From Chania multitudinisentens RB-25 (GTDB lineage: Bacteria > Pseudomonadota > Gammaproteobacteria > Enterobacterales > Enterobacteriaceae): a stretch of DNA of 64,000 nucleotides. Below, one piece after another: positions 15,888-24,791 of this stretch. Both the position numbers and the translations under genes were made by a program. Within the stretch, counting starts at the first letter, position 1; every line of letters starts with the position of its first letter. The notes beneath the pieces were generated by a model. It was not told the origin of the DNA, did not search any database, and worked only from the letters and a program-made list of their open reading frames with translations. Where the stretch lies: contig NZ_CP007044.2 in the NCBI RefSeq assembly GCF_000520015.2, positions 2,728,001 to 2,792,000 of the forward strand. The letters are read 5' to 3'.

Positions 15888-18040
15888 TGAGCTTCGAGAA
15901 TGCATTGCACGAACAGCGCGCGGCCACCTCGGCATTTCATTTCATGCTGCGCCCGGACAATATTGGCGTCATCACCATTGATGTTCCTGGGGAAAAGGTC
16001 AACACGCTGAAAGCAGAGTTTGTTGCGCAGGTGAATGCGGTATTGCTCAAAGCGCAGCAATTCAGCGCATTGGAAGGGCTGGTGATTGTGTCTGGCAAAC
16101 CGGACTCCTTCATCGCCGGTGCCGATATCACTATGATTGCCGCCTGTACCAGTGCCCAGGAAGCCGAAGCGCTGGCTAAAAAAGGGCAGAGCACGTTGGC
16201 ACAGATTGCCGCGTTCCCGGTGCCGGTTGTTGCCGCTATTCACGGAGCTTGTCTGGGTGGTGGATTGGAACTGGCATTAGCCTGCCATGGCCGCGTGTGT
16301 TCGTTGGATGATAAAACGGTGCTCGGCTTGCCGGAAGTGCAATTGGGCTTATTGCCCGGTTCCGGTGGAACACAGCGCTTGCCGCGCCTGATTGGCGCAA
16401 GTTTGGCATTGGATATGATCCTGACCGGCAAACAGATTCGGGCCCGGCAGGCTTTGCGCATGGGGTTGGTGGACGATGCGGTGCCTCAGTCGATTTTGTT
16501 GCAGGCCGCCATTGAACGCGTGAAGCAAGGCTGGAAATCCCAGCGTCAACTGCCGTGGCGGGAGCGTTTGCTCAACGGCCCGTTGGGTAAGAATCTGCTG
16601 TTTAGCATCGTGCATAAAAAAACGCTGGCGAAAACCCACGGTAATTATCCGGCGGCTGAGCGCATTATCCAGGTCGTGCGTATCGGCTTGGATCAGGGCA
16701 GCGATAGCGGTTATGAAGCAGAAGCCCGCGCGTTTGGTGAACTGGCAATGACGCCACAATCCGCAGCCTTGCGCAGCCTGTTCTTTGCTTCCACTGCGCT
16801 GAAAAAAGAGCGCGGAAGCGATGCACAACCTCGTGCGTTGCAGCGCATTGGCGTGCTGGGTGGTGGCCTGATGGGCGGTGGGATTGCCTGTGTAACGGCT
16901 ACCCGTGGCGGTTTACCGGTACGCATCAAAGATGTGAATGAGCAGGGTATCAATTATGCGCTGAAATATACGTGGGATTTGCTGGGAAAACGGGTGCGCA
17001 GCAAGCGTATGCGCCCGGCAGAACGCCAAAAGCAGATGATGCTGATTTCCGGCTCAACGGATTATAGTGGTTTTGAACGTGTCGATATGGTGATTGAAGC
17101 GGTGTTTGAAGATCTCGCCCTCAAGCAGCAGATGGTGGCAGACATTGAACAGCATGCGGCCCCCCATACCGTGTTTGCCTCCAACACTTCATCTCTGCCC
17201 ATCAGCCAAATTGCTGCCCAGGCCGCCAGGCCGCAACAGGTTATCGGCCTGCATTACTTCAGCCCGGTGGACAAAATGCCGCTGGTGGAAGTGATCCCGC
17301 ATGCCACCACCAGTGAAGAAACCATTGCCACCACCGTCGCGCTGGCGCAAAAACAGGGTAAAACGGCGATTGTGGTAGCCGATCGTGCCGGTTTTTATGT
17401 CAACCGCATTCTGGCTCCTTATATTAATGAAGCGGCGCGCTGTCTGCTGCAAGGTGAGCCGATCGAATCATTGGATCACGCCTTGGTAGACTTCGGCTTC
17501 CCGGTCGGGCCAATTATGCTCTTGGATGAGGTCGGAATTGATGTCGGTACCAAAATTATTCCGATCTTGACCGCCGAACTAGGGCCGCGTTTTGCCGCCC
17601 CGGCGGCGTTTGATGCGGTGCTGAAAGATGGCCGTAAAGGGCGCAAGAATGGCCGTGGTTTTTATCTTTATCCGGCCAAAGGGGGCCAACGTCAACGGCG
17701 TAAGCGTGAAGATAGCAGCATTTATGCGCTGCTGGGGGTCACCGCTAAAGCCCATATACAGCATGCAGAGATTGCTCAACGTTGTGTGATGTTGATGCTG
17801 AACGAAGCGGCACGCTGCCTGGATGAAGGGGTGATCCGCAGCGCGCGTGATGGCGATATTGGCGCGGTATTCGGCATTGGTTTTCCACCGTTCCTGGGCG
17901 GCCCTTTCCGCTATATGGATGAGCTTGGTGCGGAAAAAGTGGTAAAAACTTTGCGCCACCTGCAACAACAGCATGGTGAATATTTTGCCCCCTGTGAACG
18001 CTTGCAGCGTATGGCGGAGCAGGGGGAGCGTTTTTATTAG
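15887..18040 (+). CDS. fadJ: multifunctional fatty-acid oxidation complex alpha subunit FadJ
   Basis: Enoyl-CoA hydratase/3-hydroxyacyl-CoA dehydrogenase/epimerase acting with FadI. The ATG at 15887 gives 717 aa; a GTG one codon earlier is also possible. The N-terminal crotonase domain (about 10-190) shows SGKPDSFIAGADITMI and HGACLGGGLELALACH with catalytic Glu residues in LGLPEVQLGLLPGSGGTQRLP. The central Rossmann NAD site is GVLGGGLMGGGIA (near 318), and the dehydrogenase catalytic His is in GLHYFSPVDKMPLVEV. Conserved VGPIMLLDEVGIDVG and NGRGFYLY follow. Full length. Confidence 0.96.
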   Translation: MSFENALHEQRAATSAFHFMLRPDNIGVITIDVPGEKVNTLKAEFVAQVNAVLLKAQQFSALEGLVIVSGKPDSFIAGADITMIAACTSAQEAEALAKKGQSTLAQIAAFPVPVVAAIHGACLGGGLELALACHGRVCSLDDKTVLGLPEVQLGLLPGSGGTQRLPRLIGASLALDMILTGKQIRARQALRMGLVDDAVPQSILLQAAIERVKQGWKSQRQLPWRERLLNGPLGKNLLFSIVHKKTLAKTHGNYPAAERIIQVVRIGLDQGSDSGYEAEARAFGELAMTPQSAALRSLFFASTALKKERGSDAQPRALQRIGVLGGGLMGGGIACVTATRGGLPVRIKDVNEQGINYALKYTWDLLGKRVRSKRMRPAERQKQMMLISGSTDYSGFERVDMVIEAVFEDLALKQQMVADIEQHAAPHTVFASNTSSLPISQIAAQAARPQQVIGLHYFSPVDKMPLVEVIPHATTSEETIATTVALAQKQGKTAIVVADRAGFYVNRILAPYINEAARCLLQGEPIESLDHALVDFGFPVGPIMLLDEVGIDVGTKIIPILTAELGPRFAAPAAFDAVLKDGRKGRKNGRGFYLYPAKGGQRQRRKREDSSIYALLGVTAKAHIQHAEIAQRCVMLMLNEAARCLDEGVIRSARDGDIGAVFGIGFPPFLGGPFRYMDELGAEKVVKTLRHLQQQHGEYFAPCERLQRMAEQGERFY

Positions 18041-18489
18041 CCTAAGCATGGTAGCCCGGTTTGCGCTACAGTTTGATCAGGGCCATATTGTGATCGTCAT
18101 CACTCCTTGTCATTCCAAATGCTGTACAGGGGGAAAAGGGAGGGGTAACGTAGCATACCGATGATGAGTGAAGCTCTTGGCCTTATAAGGGAATTCATCG
18201 TGCTTGGGTTGAGTTTTAACCTGTTGAATTGACTGTTACCTTCAGTGAGGTAATTGCGTAAGGGCGTTGTTGTTGCAAAAAAACAGCGTTCTCTTTACGT
18301 GAACTTTCGGGCAAAATGTTCGGCCGCCATAACAAGAGACGGCGCGTTATCGTTTTGAAGTTCTTTGTTTTGGGCTTGTATGAGGCGATATCACGTGTAA
18401 TAACGTGGCACCCTCTGAAGCGCAACTCGGCGATACAGCACGCTCAGCGTTTCTGTATGGCGTTATTTTGTCAACAACAGCGGTGCAAT
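18041..18489. other. fadJ-sixA intergenic region
   Basis: About 450 bp with no supported gene. The sixA frame is open upstream to 18316, but that extension is basic and unlike the family. A CRP-like site lies at 18090-18105 (listed separately). No intrinsic terminator after fadJ is evident. Confidence 0.5.
18090..18105. promoter_or_regulatory. CRP-like binding site
   Basis: TGTGATCGTCATCACT matches the CRP consensus TGTGA-N6-TCACA with one end mismatch. It is 385 bp before sixA and 50 bp after fadJ, so its target promoter is unclear. Confidence 0.45.
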
Positions 18490-18975
18490 ATGCAAGTTTT
18501 GATTATGCGTCATGGAGAAGCGGCACTTGATGCAGCGAGTGATTCAGTCAGGCCTCTTACTGTATGTGGCCGTGATGAATCGCGTCAGATGGCAGCTTGG
18601 TTAAATACCCAATCTATGGATATTGAACGTGTGCTGGTCAGCCCTTATCTGCGAGCCAAGCAAACGCTGGAAACGGTGCGTGAGGCGTTGATTCTGCCAG
18701 AAGGTGAAGAAACGTTACCTGAATTGATACCGGGTGGTGATGTTGGATTAGTGAGCTGTTACCTGCAAGCATTGGCGAAAGAAGGGGTAGGAGCGGTGCT
18801 GGTGGTTTCTCACCTGCCGCTGGTTGGTTATCTGGTCGCCGAACTTTGCCCAGGCGAATGTCCACCGATGTTTGCCACCTCGGCGATAGCCAATATCGAT
18901 TTGCTGCCAGATGGCAGCAGTGGCACCTTGAAATGGCAGGTCAGCCCGTCGCAGGTGATAACGAAGGTCTGCTAA
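18490..18975 (+). CDS. sixA: phosphohistidine phosphatase SixA
   Basis: Histidine-phosphate phosphatase of the RHG family, known to act on phospho-His of ArcB and of the nitrogen PTS protein NPr. The start at 18490 (MQVLIMRHGEAAL) gives 161 aa, the E. coli length. The catalytic RHG motif is at residues 7-9, the second His in VVSHLPLVGYLVAELCPGE near 108, and LVSPYLRAKQT holds phosphate-binding Arg. No strong SD is visible before this ATG. It is convergent with smrB. Confidence 0.93.
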   Translation: MQVLIMRHGEAALDAASDSVRPLTVCGRDESRQMAAWLNTQSMDIERVLVSPYLRAKQTLETVREALILPEGEETLPELIPGGDVGLVSCYLQALAKEGVGAVLVVSHLPLVGYLVAELCPGECPPMFATSAIANIDLLPDGSSGTLKWQVSPSQVITKVC

Positions 18976-18995
18976 ATAACGCGGATGCCATTAGG

Positions 18996-19027
18996 GGGCG
19001 ATGTTAAGCATCGCCCTTTGTCGTTTT
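18996..19027. terminator. intrinsic terminator between sixA and smrB
   Basis: A perfect 8-bp stem GGGCGATG/CATCGCCC (18996-19003 and 19009-19016, 5-nt loop) is followed by TTTGTCGTTTTT. Functional for sixA; weaker for smrB. Confidence 0.75.
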
Positions 19028-19034
19028 TGCCGGG

Positions 19035-19565
19035 TTACTCTTCCAGCTCGATCAAGACCAGCACGGCGGCGTTGCCGCCCCATTCTTTCGGGGCCTGATG
19101 AAACGCCAGTACGTCCGGGTGTTGTGCCAGCCAAAGTGGGGTCTGTTGCTTGAGAACGTGTTTGCCGTGGCCATGCATCACACAGGCACAATGAACGTGT
19201 TCGCGTTTACAGGCGGCGATCATGGCGCCCAACTCCTGCTTGGCTTGTGACTGCGTCAGGCCGTGCAGATCGAGAAACAGATCCGGTACGTAATCCCCAC
19301 GGCGCAGCTTTTTCAATTCAAAGTGGCTATACCCAGGGCGCACGTAGCGCGTTGGGCCTTCATCATCCAGCTGTGGCTGAAATTCATCGGAAAAATAAAA
19401 ACTGGCGTCAACCTGCTCTTGCAGCAGGCGCTGCGGGGCGATTTGCTTGGTTTTCATTTTAGGTTTGGGGTGGACGATGGTGTCCTGCCGCAGTTTTCTT
19501 GCTCCAGCGACGGATTCCCTAAAGAGCTGCAATTCCTCTTTGCTCAGCGGGTGTTTGTTCTTCAT
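19035..19565 (-). CDS. smrB: ribosome rescue factor SmrB
   Basis: SMR-domain endonuclease that cleaves mRNA at collided ribosomes to start rescue. 176 aa. The start at 19565 (MKNKHPLSKEELQLFRE) fits the family; the frame is open much further upstream only because it reads through an ERIC element. The N-terminal helix recruits ribosomes. The SMR domain (about 95-175) includes the conserved DLHGLTQ and catalytic/RNA-binding HGHGKHVLK plus WLAQHPDVLAFHQAP. The neighbour prmB is divergent. Confidence 0.94.
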   Translation of the reverse strand: MKNKHPLSKEELQLFRESVAGARKLRQDTIVHPKPKMKTKQIAPQRLLQEQVDASFYFSDEFQPQLDDEGPTRYVRPGYSHFELKKLRRGDYVPDLFLDLHGLTQSQAKQELGAMIAACKREHVHCACVMHGHGKHVLKQQTPLWLAQHPDVLAFHQAPKEWGGNAAVLVLIELEE

Positions 19566-19590
19566 TATTGATTCACCGAATATTATTTGT

Positions 19591-19762
19591 ACCCAAGTTA
19601 CTTCAAGATGCAGGTAGGCGGCAACTGAACGAAGCCCCAGGAGCTTACATGAGCCAGTGACTGGGGGGAGAGACAAATCTGCGAGAACAGATTTGAACGC
19701 GGCTTGCAGTGGCCCCGAAGGGGCGAGGCCGAGCCCCCCGCATCTTGAAGGGCGACGGGGAT
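19591..19762. repeat. ERIC element with extended ends
   Basis: The core CCCCAGGAGCTTACAT followed by CAGTGACTGGGG matches the two conserved ERIC primer regions. The outer ends carry inverted CTTCAAGATGC / GCATCTTGAAG. Several internal hairpins (for example GGCCCCGAAGGGGC) can form. It occupies the smrB-prmB divergent region of about 356 bp and produces spurious long reading frames for both genes. Confidence 0.85.
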
Positions 19763-19921
19763 ATCTGCGTAGTTTACCTGGCTGCGGGTATCTGTCGACG
19801 CAAAACTCGGCTTGCATGCAAACGAGAATGGCTCGACACGACTATTGCTGCTGATTTGTCGCAGGCTTCATGGCAAACTACGGTGATGTATCATGAATTT
19901 CCACGCCTGCTGGAGGGCAAA

Positions 19922-20854
19922 TTGGACAAAATTTTCGTCGAAGAAGCAGTAAATGAACTGCATACCATTCAGGATATGCTGCGTTGGGCCGTAAGCCGGT
20001 TTAACGCAGCCAATATCTACTATGGTCACGGAACCGACAATCCGTGGGACGAAGCGGTGCAATTGGTTCTACCCAGCCTGTTTCTGCCGTTGGATATCCC
20101 TGAAGATATGCGCACCGCGCGCCTGACTTCCAGTGAGCGCCACCGCATTGTCGAGCGGGTGATCCGCCGGGTTAACGAGCGTATTCCGGTAGCTTATCTC
20201 ACCAACAAAGCCTGGTTCTGCGGCCTGGAATTTTATGTTGATGAGCGTGTGCTAGTGCCACGCTCGCCGATTGGTGAATTGATCGATGATCGTTTTAGCG
20301 CGCTGATCCCGCATCCACCGCGTTATATTCTGGATATGTGTACCGGCAGCGGCTGTATTGCCATCGCCTGTGCTTATGCTTTCCCTGAGGCGGAAGTAGA
20401 CGCGGTGGATATTGCCACGGATGTGCTGGCCGTTACCGAACGCAATATTCAGGCGCATGGCGTTGAGCATCAGGTGATCCCGATCCGTTCCGATCTATTC
20501 CGCGATCTCCCGGCGATCCAATACGATCTCATTGTCACCAATCCACCTTATGTGGATGCCGAGGATATGTCCGATCTGCCGCAGGAGTTCCGCTTTGAGC
20601 CGGAGCTGGGGCTGGCCGCGGGCAGTGATGGCCTGAAACTGGTGCGGCGCATTCTGGCTTGTGCGCCCGATTACCTGAGTGATGATGGTGTGCTGATTTG
20701 TGAAGTAGGTAACAGCATGGTACATCTGATGGAACAGTATCCCGATATTCCGTTTACCTGGTTGGAGTTTAACCATGGGGGAGACGGTGTATTCATGTTG
20801 ACCAAACAGCAGCTGATTGATTGCAAAGCGCATTTCAGTCTCTATCGCAGCTGA
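19922..20854 (+). CDS. prmB: 50S ribosomal protein L3 glutamine methyltransferase PrmB
   Basis: SAM-dependent methyltransferase that N5-methylates Gln150 of ribosomal protein L3. The best start is TTG at 19922: GGAGG lies 6-7 bases upstream, the protein then begins (M)DKIFVEEAVNELHT exactly as the family does, and length is 310 aa. The SAM loop is ILDMCTGSGCIAIACA (near 134), and the substrate Gln-binding motif NPPY is in IVTNPPYVDAEDM (near 205). The upstream open frame overlaps an ERIC repeat and should be ignored. aroC follows after 61 bp. Confidence 0.94.
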   Translation: MDKIFVEEAVNELHTIQDMLRWAVSRFNAANIYYGHGTDNPWDEAVQLVLPSLFLPLDIPEDMRTARLTSSERHRIVERVIRRVNERIPVAYLTNKAWFCGLEFYVDERVLVPRSPIGELIDDRFSALIPHPPRYILDMCTGSGCIAIACAYAFPEAEVDAVDIATDVLAVTERNIQAHGVEHQVIPIRSDLFRDLPAIQYDLIVTNPPYVDAEDMSDLPQEFRFEPELGLAAGSDGLKLVRRILACAPDYLSDDGVLICEVGNSMVHLMEQYPDIPFTWLEFNHGGDGVFMLTKQQLIDCKAHFSLYRS

Positions 20855-20915
20855 TTCATAATACGGGCCCGCAGTGCCGGGCTTGAAAACAATATACCAA
20901 CGGTAAGGAGCCGTG

Positions 20916-22001
20916 ATGGCAGGGAACAGTATTGGGCAGTTTTTCCGCGTCACCACATTTGGTGAATCTCACGGTGTGGCGCTGGGATGTATTGTAGACG
21001 GCGTGCCACCGGGCATTCCGTTGACAGAAGCCGATTTACAGCACGATCTGGATCGCCGTCGCCCTGGCACTTCGCGCTATACCACTCAGCGCCGTGAAGC
21101 AGATCGGGTGCGTATCCTCTCTGGCGTATTTGAGGGTGTCACCACCGGTACCAGCATCGGCCTGATGATTGAAAACACCGATCAGCGCTCGCAGGATTAT
21201 GGTTCGATTAAAGACCTGTTCCGCCCAGGGCATGCCGATTACACCTATGAACAGAAGTATGGCGTGCGCGATTACCGTGGCGGTGGCCGCTCTTCCGCGC
21301 GTGAAACGGCGATGCGCGTGGCCGCCGGGGCGATTGCCAAAAAGTATCTGGCGCAGAAGTTTGGCGTCAAGGTGCGCGGTTATCTGGCGCAGATTGGTGA
21401 TGTGAGCTGCGAACTGAAAGATTGGGAACTGGTGGAACAGAACCCGTTCTTCTGCCCAGATCCAGACAAACTGGCAGCGTTGGACGAACTGATGCGTGCG
21501 TTGAAAAAAGAAGGTGACTCGATCGGTGCCAAAGTCAGCGTGATTGCCGAGAACGTGCCGGTTGGCCTGGGTGAGCCGGTATTTGATCGTTTGGATGCCG
21601 ATCTGGCGCATGCGCTGATGAGCATCAACGCAGTGAAAGGTGTGGAAATCGGCGACGGTTTTGCTGTGGTAACCAAACGCGGCAGCGAAAACCGTGACGA
21701 AATCACCCCAGAAGGTTTTCAGAGCAACCATGCTGGCGGCATTCTCGGTGGGATCAGCAGCGGCCAACCGGTGATTGCGCATTTGGCGCTGAAACCAACC
21801 TCCAGCATCATGGTGCCGGGCCGCACCATTAACCGCCAGGGTGAAGCGGTGGAAATGGTCACCCGTGGCCGCCACGATCCCTGTGTTGGTATTCGCGCCG
21901 TACCGATCGCTGAAGCGATGATGGCGATAGTGTTGATGGATCATCTACTGCGCCAGCGCGCGCAAAACGGTGATGTGATTTCCGATGTTCCTCGCTGGTA
22001 A
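20916..22001 (+). CDS. aroC: chorismate synthase
   Basis: Last step of the shikimate pathway: EPSP to chorismate, FMNH2-dependent. 361 aa from the ATG at 20916 (AAGGAG nearby; a GTG codon precedes it). Conserved signatures are GESHGVALGCIVDGVPPGI (near 15), the RRPGTSRYTTQRREAD arginine cluster and GRSSARETAMRVAAGAIAKK, plus the C-terminal RHDPCVGIRAVPIAEAM. Catalytic histidines are His17 and His106-type in FRPGHADYTYEQKYG. The stop overlaps the mepA start (TAATG). Confidence 0.96.
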   Translation: MAGNSIGQFFRVTTFGESHGVALGCIVDGVPPGIPLTEADLQHDLDRRRPGTSRYTTQRREADRVRILSGVFEGVTTGTSIGLMIENTDQRSQDYGSIKDLFRPGHADYTYEQKYGVRDYRGGGRSSARETAMRVAAGAIAKKYLAQKFGVKVRGYLAQIGDVSCELKDWELVEQNPFFCPDPDKLAALDELMRALKKEGDSIGAKVSVIAENVPVGLGEPVFDRLDADLAHALMSINAVKGVEIGDGFAVVTKRGSENRDEITPEGFQSNHAGGILGGISSGQPVIAHLALKPTSSIMVPGRTINRQGEAVEMVTRGRHDPCVGIRAVPIAEAMMAIVLMDHLLRQRAQNGDVISDVPRW

Positions 22002-22834
22002 TGCTGATGAAAAAATGGATGTTAGGCATCGTTACCTTGCTGGCTGCAAGTTCTGCCATGGCGCTCACGCCGTGGCAAAAAATAGATCATCCAGTGGCGG
22101 GTAACCCGCAGGCTATTGGTGGTTTCTCCAATGGCTGTATTGTAGGAGCGCAGCCACTACCGTTGAATTCACCGGACTATCAGGTGATGCGTACCGATCA
22201 GCGGCGCTATTTTGGCCACCCGGATCTGCTGGCATTTATTCAGCGTTTGAGTGCTCAGGCTCACCAGAAAGCACTGGGCACGGTGCTGATTGGTGATATG
22301 GGGATGCCCGCCGGTGGGCGTTTTAGCAGCGGCCATGCCAGCCACCAATCCGGGCTGGATGTTGATATCTGGCTGCAACTGCCACGCCAGCGCTGGACTG
22401 CGCAGCAACTGCTGAAACCGCAACCGATCGATCTGGTGTCTGCCGACGGTAAACAGGTGGTTGATCGCCAATGGCAACCGCAGATCGAATCCTTGATCAA
22501 GATCGCAGCGCAGGACAGCGAAGTGACACGTATCTTCGTCAACCCGGCGATTAAGCTGCGCTTGTGCCAGGATGCGGGAGCCGATCGCAACTGGCTGCAC
22601 AAGGTGCGCCCGTGGTTTGCCCATCGTGCGCATATGCACGTTCGGTTACGTTGCCCGGCGAGTAGCCTGGAATGCCAGGATCAGGACGCCCCACCAGCCG
22701 GTGACGGCTGTGGCGCAGAGTTGGCAAGCTGGTTCAAACCTCATCAACCTAATGTCAACCCGGTCAAAACGGAGCCACCGCCGTTACCGCCTTCCTGCCA
22801 GGCGTTGCTGGATAATCATTTCGTCAATCGTTGA
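22001..22834 (+). CDS. mepA: penicillin-insensitive murein endopeptidase MepA
   Basis: Periplasmic zinc metallo-endopeptidase cleaving D-Ala-meso-DAP cross-links in peptidoglycan. 277 aa with signal peptide (about 1-22, ending SAMA). The LAS-type zinc ligands are in GHASHQSGLDVDIW (His and Asp near 108-120) and HRAHMHVRLRCP (near 208-216). Six cysteines for disulfides are present, and the Pro-rich tail PPPLPPSCQALLD is family-typical. The start may be 22001 or the ATG at 22007. Coupled to aroC by TAATG. Confidence 0.95.
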   Translation: MLMKKWMLGIVTLLAASSAMALTPWQKIDHPVAGNPQAIGGFSNGCIVGAQPLPLNSPDYQVMRTDQRRYFGHPDLLAFIQRLSAQAHQKALGTVLIGDMGMPAGGRFSSGHASHQSGLDVDIWLQLPRQRWTAQQLLKPQPIDLVSADGKQVVDRQWQPQIESLIKIAAQDSEVTRIFVNPAIKLRLCQDAGADRNWLHKVRPWFAHRAHMHVRLRCPASSLECQDQDAPPAGDGCGAELASWFKPHQPNVNPVKTEPPPLPPSCQALLDNHFVNR

Positions 22835-22845
22835 TTGGGATGATA

Positions 22846-22877
22846 ATGGCGCTTCATCATGAAGCGCCATGTGTTTT
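22846..22877 (+). terminator. intrinsic terminator after mepA
   Basis: A 12-bp perfect inverted repeat (22846-22857 with 22859-22870) is followed by GTGTTTT. The long stem compensates for a short U-run. Confidence 0.7.
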
Positions 22878-22928
22878 CTGTCGGTAAATAACGTTGTTGT
22901 TCTATCTTAATTTTCAAGCAGGCAATCT

Positions 22929-23729
22929 ATGGAAGGGCTGTTGTTGAGTCCCGAATTACTCGGGATCTTGTTTTTTGTAGCAATGTTTGCCGGGTTCATT
23001 GATTCCATTGCCGGTGGTGGTGGGCTGTTAACCGTTCCGGCCCTGCTGGCGGTGGGCATTCCTCCAGCGCAGGCGCTGGCGACCAATAAACTGCAGTCGG
23101 TTGGAGGATCGTTTTCCGCCAGCCTGTATTTTATCCGCCGCCGGGCCGTTGACCTTAACGAGCAAAAGCTGACGATCTTCCTGACGCTGATTGGCTCAGT
23201 TATCGGTGCGATTCTGGTACAGCATATGCGTGCCGATTTGCTGCGCCAGATGTTGCCGGTGCTGGTGATTGGGATAGGTGTGTATTTCCTGCTGACGCCG
23301 AAGCTGGGGGAACATGACCGCCAGCGCCGTTTGGGTGCGCTGCCGTTCGGGTTGATTGCCGGGGGGGTTGTCGGTTTCTATGATGGCTTCTTTGGCCCGG
23401 GAGCGGGTTCATTTTACGCGCTGGCTTATGTGACGTTGTGTGGTTTCAACCTTGCCAAGTCTACCGCCCATGCCAAGGTGCTGAATTTTACTTCCAATCT
23501 GGGCAGCCTGGTGCTGTTTATCATTGGCGGTAAAGTGGTGTGGAGTATTGGCCTGATCATGTTGGTCGGCCAGGTATTTGGTGCCCGCTTGGGGGCGCAT
23601 ATGGTGCTGACCAAGGGCCAGAAGCTGATTCGGCCGATGATCGTGGTGGTTTCGCTGATCATGAGCTGTAAGCTGCTGTACGATAATCATGGTACAGAAA
23701 TCCAGCAATGGCTGGCGTTGCATTTTTAA
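22929..23729 (+). CDS. yfcA: TSUP family sulfite/organosulfur exporter-like membrane protein YfcA
   Basis: TauE/SafE (TSUP) permease, 266 aa, with about eight hydrophobic segments. Conserved family motif GFIDSIAGGGGLLTVPALLAVGIPPAQALATNKLQS at residues about 21-56, repeated in the second half as GFYDGFFGPGAGSF and LNFTSNLGSL. Substrate is unknown; relatives carry sulfite, sulfoacetate or other sulfur-containing anions. It has its own promoter region and lies upstream of epmC. Confidence 0.9.
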   Translation: MEGLLLSPELLGILFFVAMFAGFIDSIAGGGGLLTVPALLAVGIPPAQALATNKLQSVGGSFSASLYFIRRRAVDLNEQKLTIFLTLIGSVIGAILVQHMRADLLRQMLPVLVIGIGVYFLLTPKLGEHDRQRRLGALPFGLIAGGVVGFYDGFFGPGAGSFYALAYVTLCGFNLAKSTAHAKVLNFTSNLGSLVLFIIGGKVVWSIGLIMLVGQVFGARLGAHMVLTKGQKLIRPMIVVVSLIMSCKLLYDNHGTEIQQWLALHF

Positions 23730-23807
23730 CATGCCAAAAGGGCGGCACGATGAGCGATCTTGGGTATAATTACCGCCCTAATTTTGTGGTTATTTGAGTT
23801 TTCTTTT

Positions 23808-24356
23808 ATGCCAGACACCTATCACTATTCACAGCTGATTGAAATTTTTAACCAGTGCTTCAGCGATGATTACAATACTCGCCTGGTAAAAGGCGATGAT
23901 GAACCGATCTATCTGCCTGCCGACGAAGCGTTGCCGTACAACCGTATCGTGTTTGCTCACGGTTATTATGCCAGCGGTATGCATGAAATCTCCCATTGGT
24001 GCATTGCCGGTGCCGAGCGCCGCAAACAGGTGGATTTTGGTTATTGGTATTGCCCTGACGGGCGTGATGCTAAAACGCAGAGCGCATTCGAAGTCGTAGA
24101 AATCAATCCACAGGCGCTGGAATGGTTGTTTTGCGTTGCCGCTGGTTTCCCGTTTAACGTCAGTTGCGACAATCTTAGCGGGGATTGCGAACCAGACCGC
24201 ATTACGTTCCAGCGCAAAGTGCGTACCCGCGTATTGGAACTGCTGGAACAGGGGATACCCACACGCCCTGCGCGCTTTATTCAGGCGTTACAATCGTTTT
24301 ACAATACGCCTCCGCTGGCGGCTGAACATTTTCCTTACCCGGAAGATCTTAACTGA
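23808..24356 (+). CDS. epmC: elongation factor P hydroxylase EpmC
   Basis: Hydroxylates the beta-lysyl-lysine of EF-P (the last step after EpmB and EpmA). The start at 23808 (MPDTYHYSQLIEIFN) gives 182 aa, as in E. coli; the longer frame from 23760 is not family-like. Metal-binding histidines and acids are in HEISHWCIAGAERR (near 60) and DFGYWYCPDGR. Conserved WLFCVAAGFPFNVSCDNL follows. Formerly YfcM. Adjacent yfcL is probably independently spaced by a MITE. Confidence 0.94.
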   Translation: MPDTYHYSQLIEIFNQCFSDDYNTRLVKGDDEPIYLPADEALPYNRIVFAHGYYASGMHEISHWCIAGAERRKQVDFGYWYCPDGRDAKTQSAFEVVEINPQALEWLFCVAAGFPFNVSCDNLSGDCEPDRITFQRKVRTRVLELLEQGIPTRPARFIQALQSFYNTPPLAAEHFPYPEDLN

Positions 24357-24369
24357 CCATATTTAACTG

Positions 24370-24456
24370 TATACCCTAAATAATTCGAGTTGCAGCTGCC
24401 CCGAAGGGCCGAGTAACGAAGCCAACGCACCGGCAGCTTGAAGTATGACGGGTATA
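24370..24456. repeat. 87-bp MITE-like element with TATACCC ends
   Basis: Terminal inverted repeats TATACCC...GGGTATA bracket AATAATTCGAGTTGCAG on the left and CAGCTTGAAGTATGACG on the right. The same end sequences occur at the ERIC-containing repeat at 28.9-29.1 kb, so this is probably an internally deleted relative. It sits between epmC and yfcL, upstream of the yfcL ribosome binding site. Confidence 0.75.
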
Positions 24457-24469
24457 GTGAGGAAGTTTG

Positions 24470-24751
24470 ATGATCGAAGAAGTTGAAGCGCACATTCTGG
24501 CGCTGATTGATGACATGGTAGAACACGCCAGTGATGATGAACTGTTTGCTGGTGGCTACCTGCGCGGTCATTTGACGCTGGCGGTAGCTGAGGCAGAAGC
24601 GCATGACGAACAGAGCGCTGAACAGCTTGAAGCGCGTGTGCAGAGCAGCTTGGGGAAAGCCATCGCTGCCGGAGAGCTTTCCCCCCCGGATCAGGCACTG
24701 GTGCTCGGCATGTGGGAAAAGCTGTATCAGACAGTGTTATCCACTCAATAA
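24470..24751 (+). CDS. yfcL: YfcL family protein
   Basis: Small acidic cytoplasmic protein of unknown function (93 aa), recognised by LALIDDMVEHASDDELFAGGYLRGHLTLAVAEAE and AGELSPPDQALV. The ATG at 24470 follows GAGGAAG; a TTG one codon earlier is less likely. No motif suggests a catalytic role. Conserved position between epmC and mnmC in enterobacteria. Confidence 0.92.
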   Translation: MIEEVEAHILALIDDMVEHASDDELFAGGYLRGHLTLAVAEAEAHDEQSAEQLEARVQSSLGKAIAAGELSPPDQALVLGMWEKLYQTVLSTQ

Positions 24752-24791
24752 ATGCTCAGGGTTCAGCGCACTGAACCCACTTTCCCCAATG

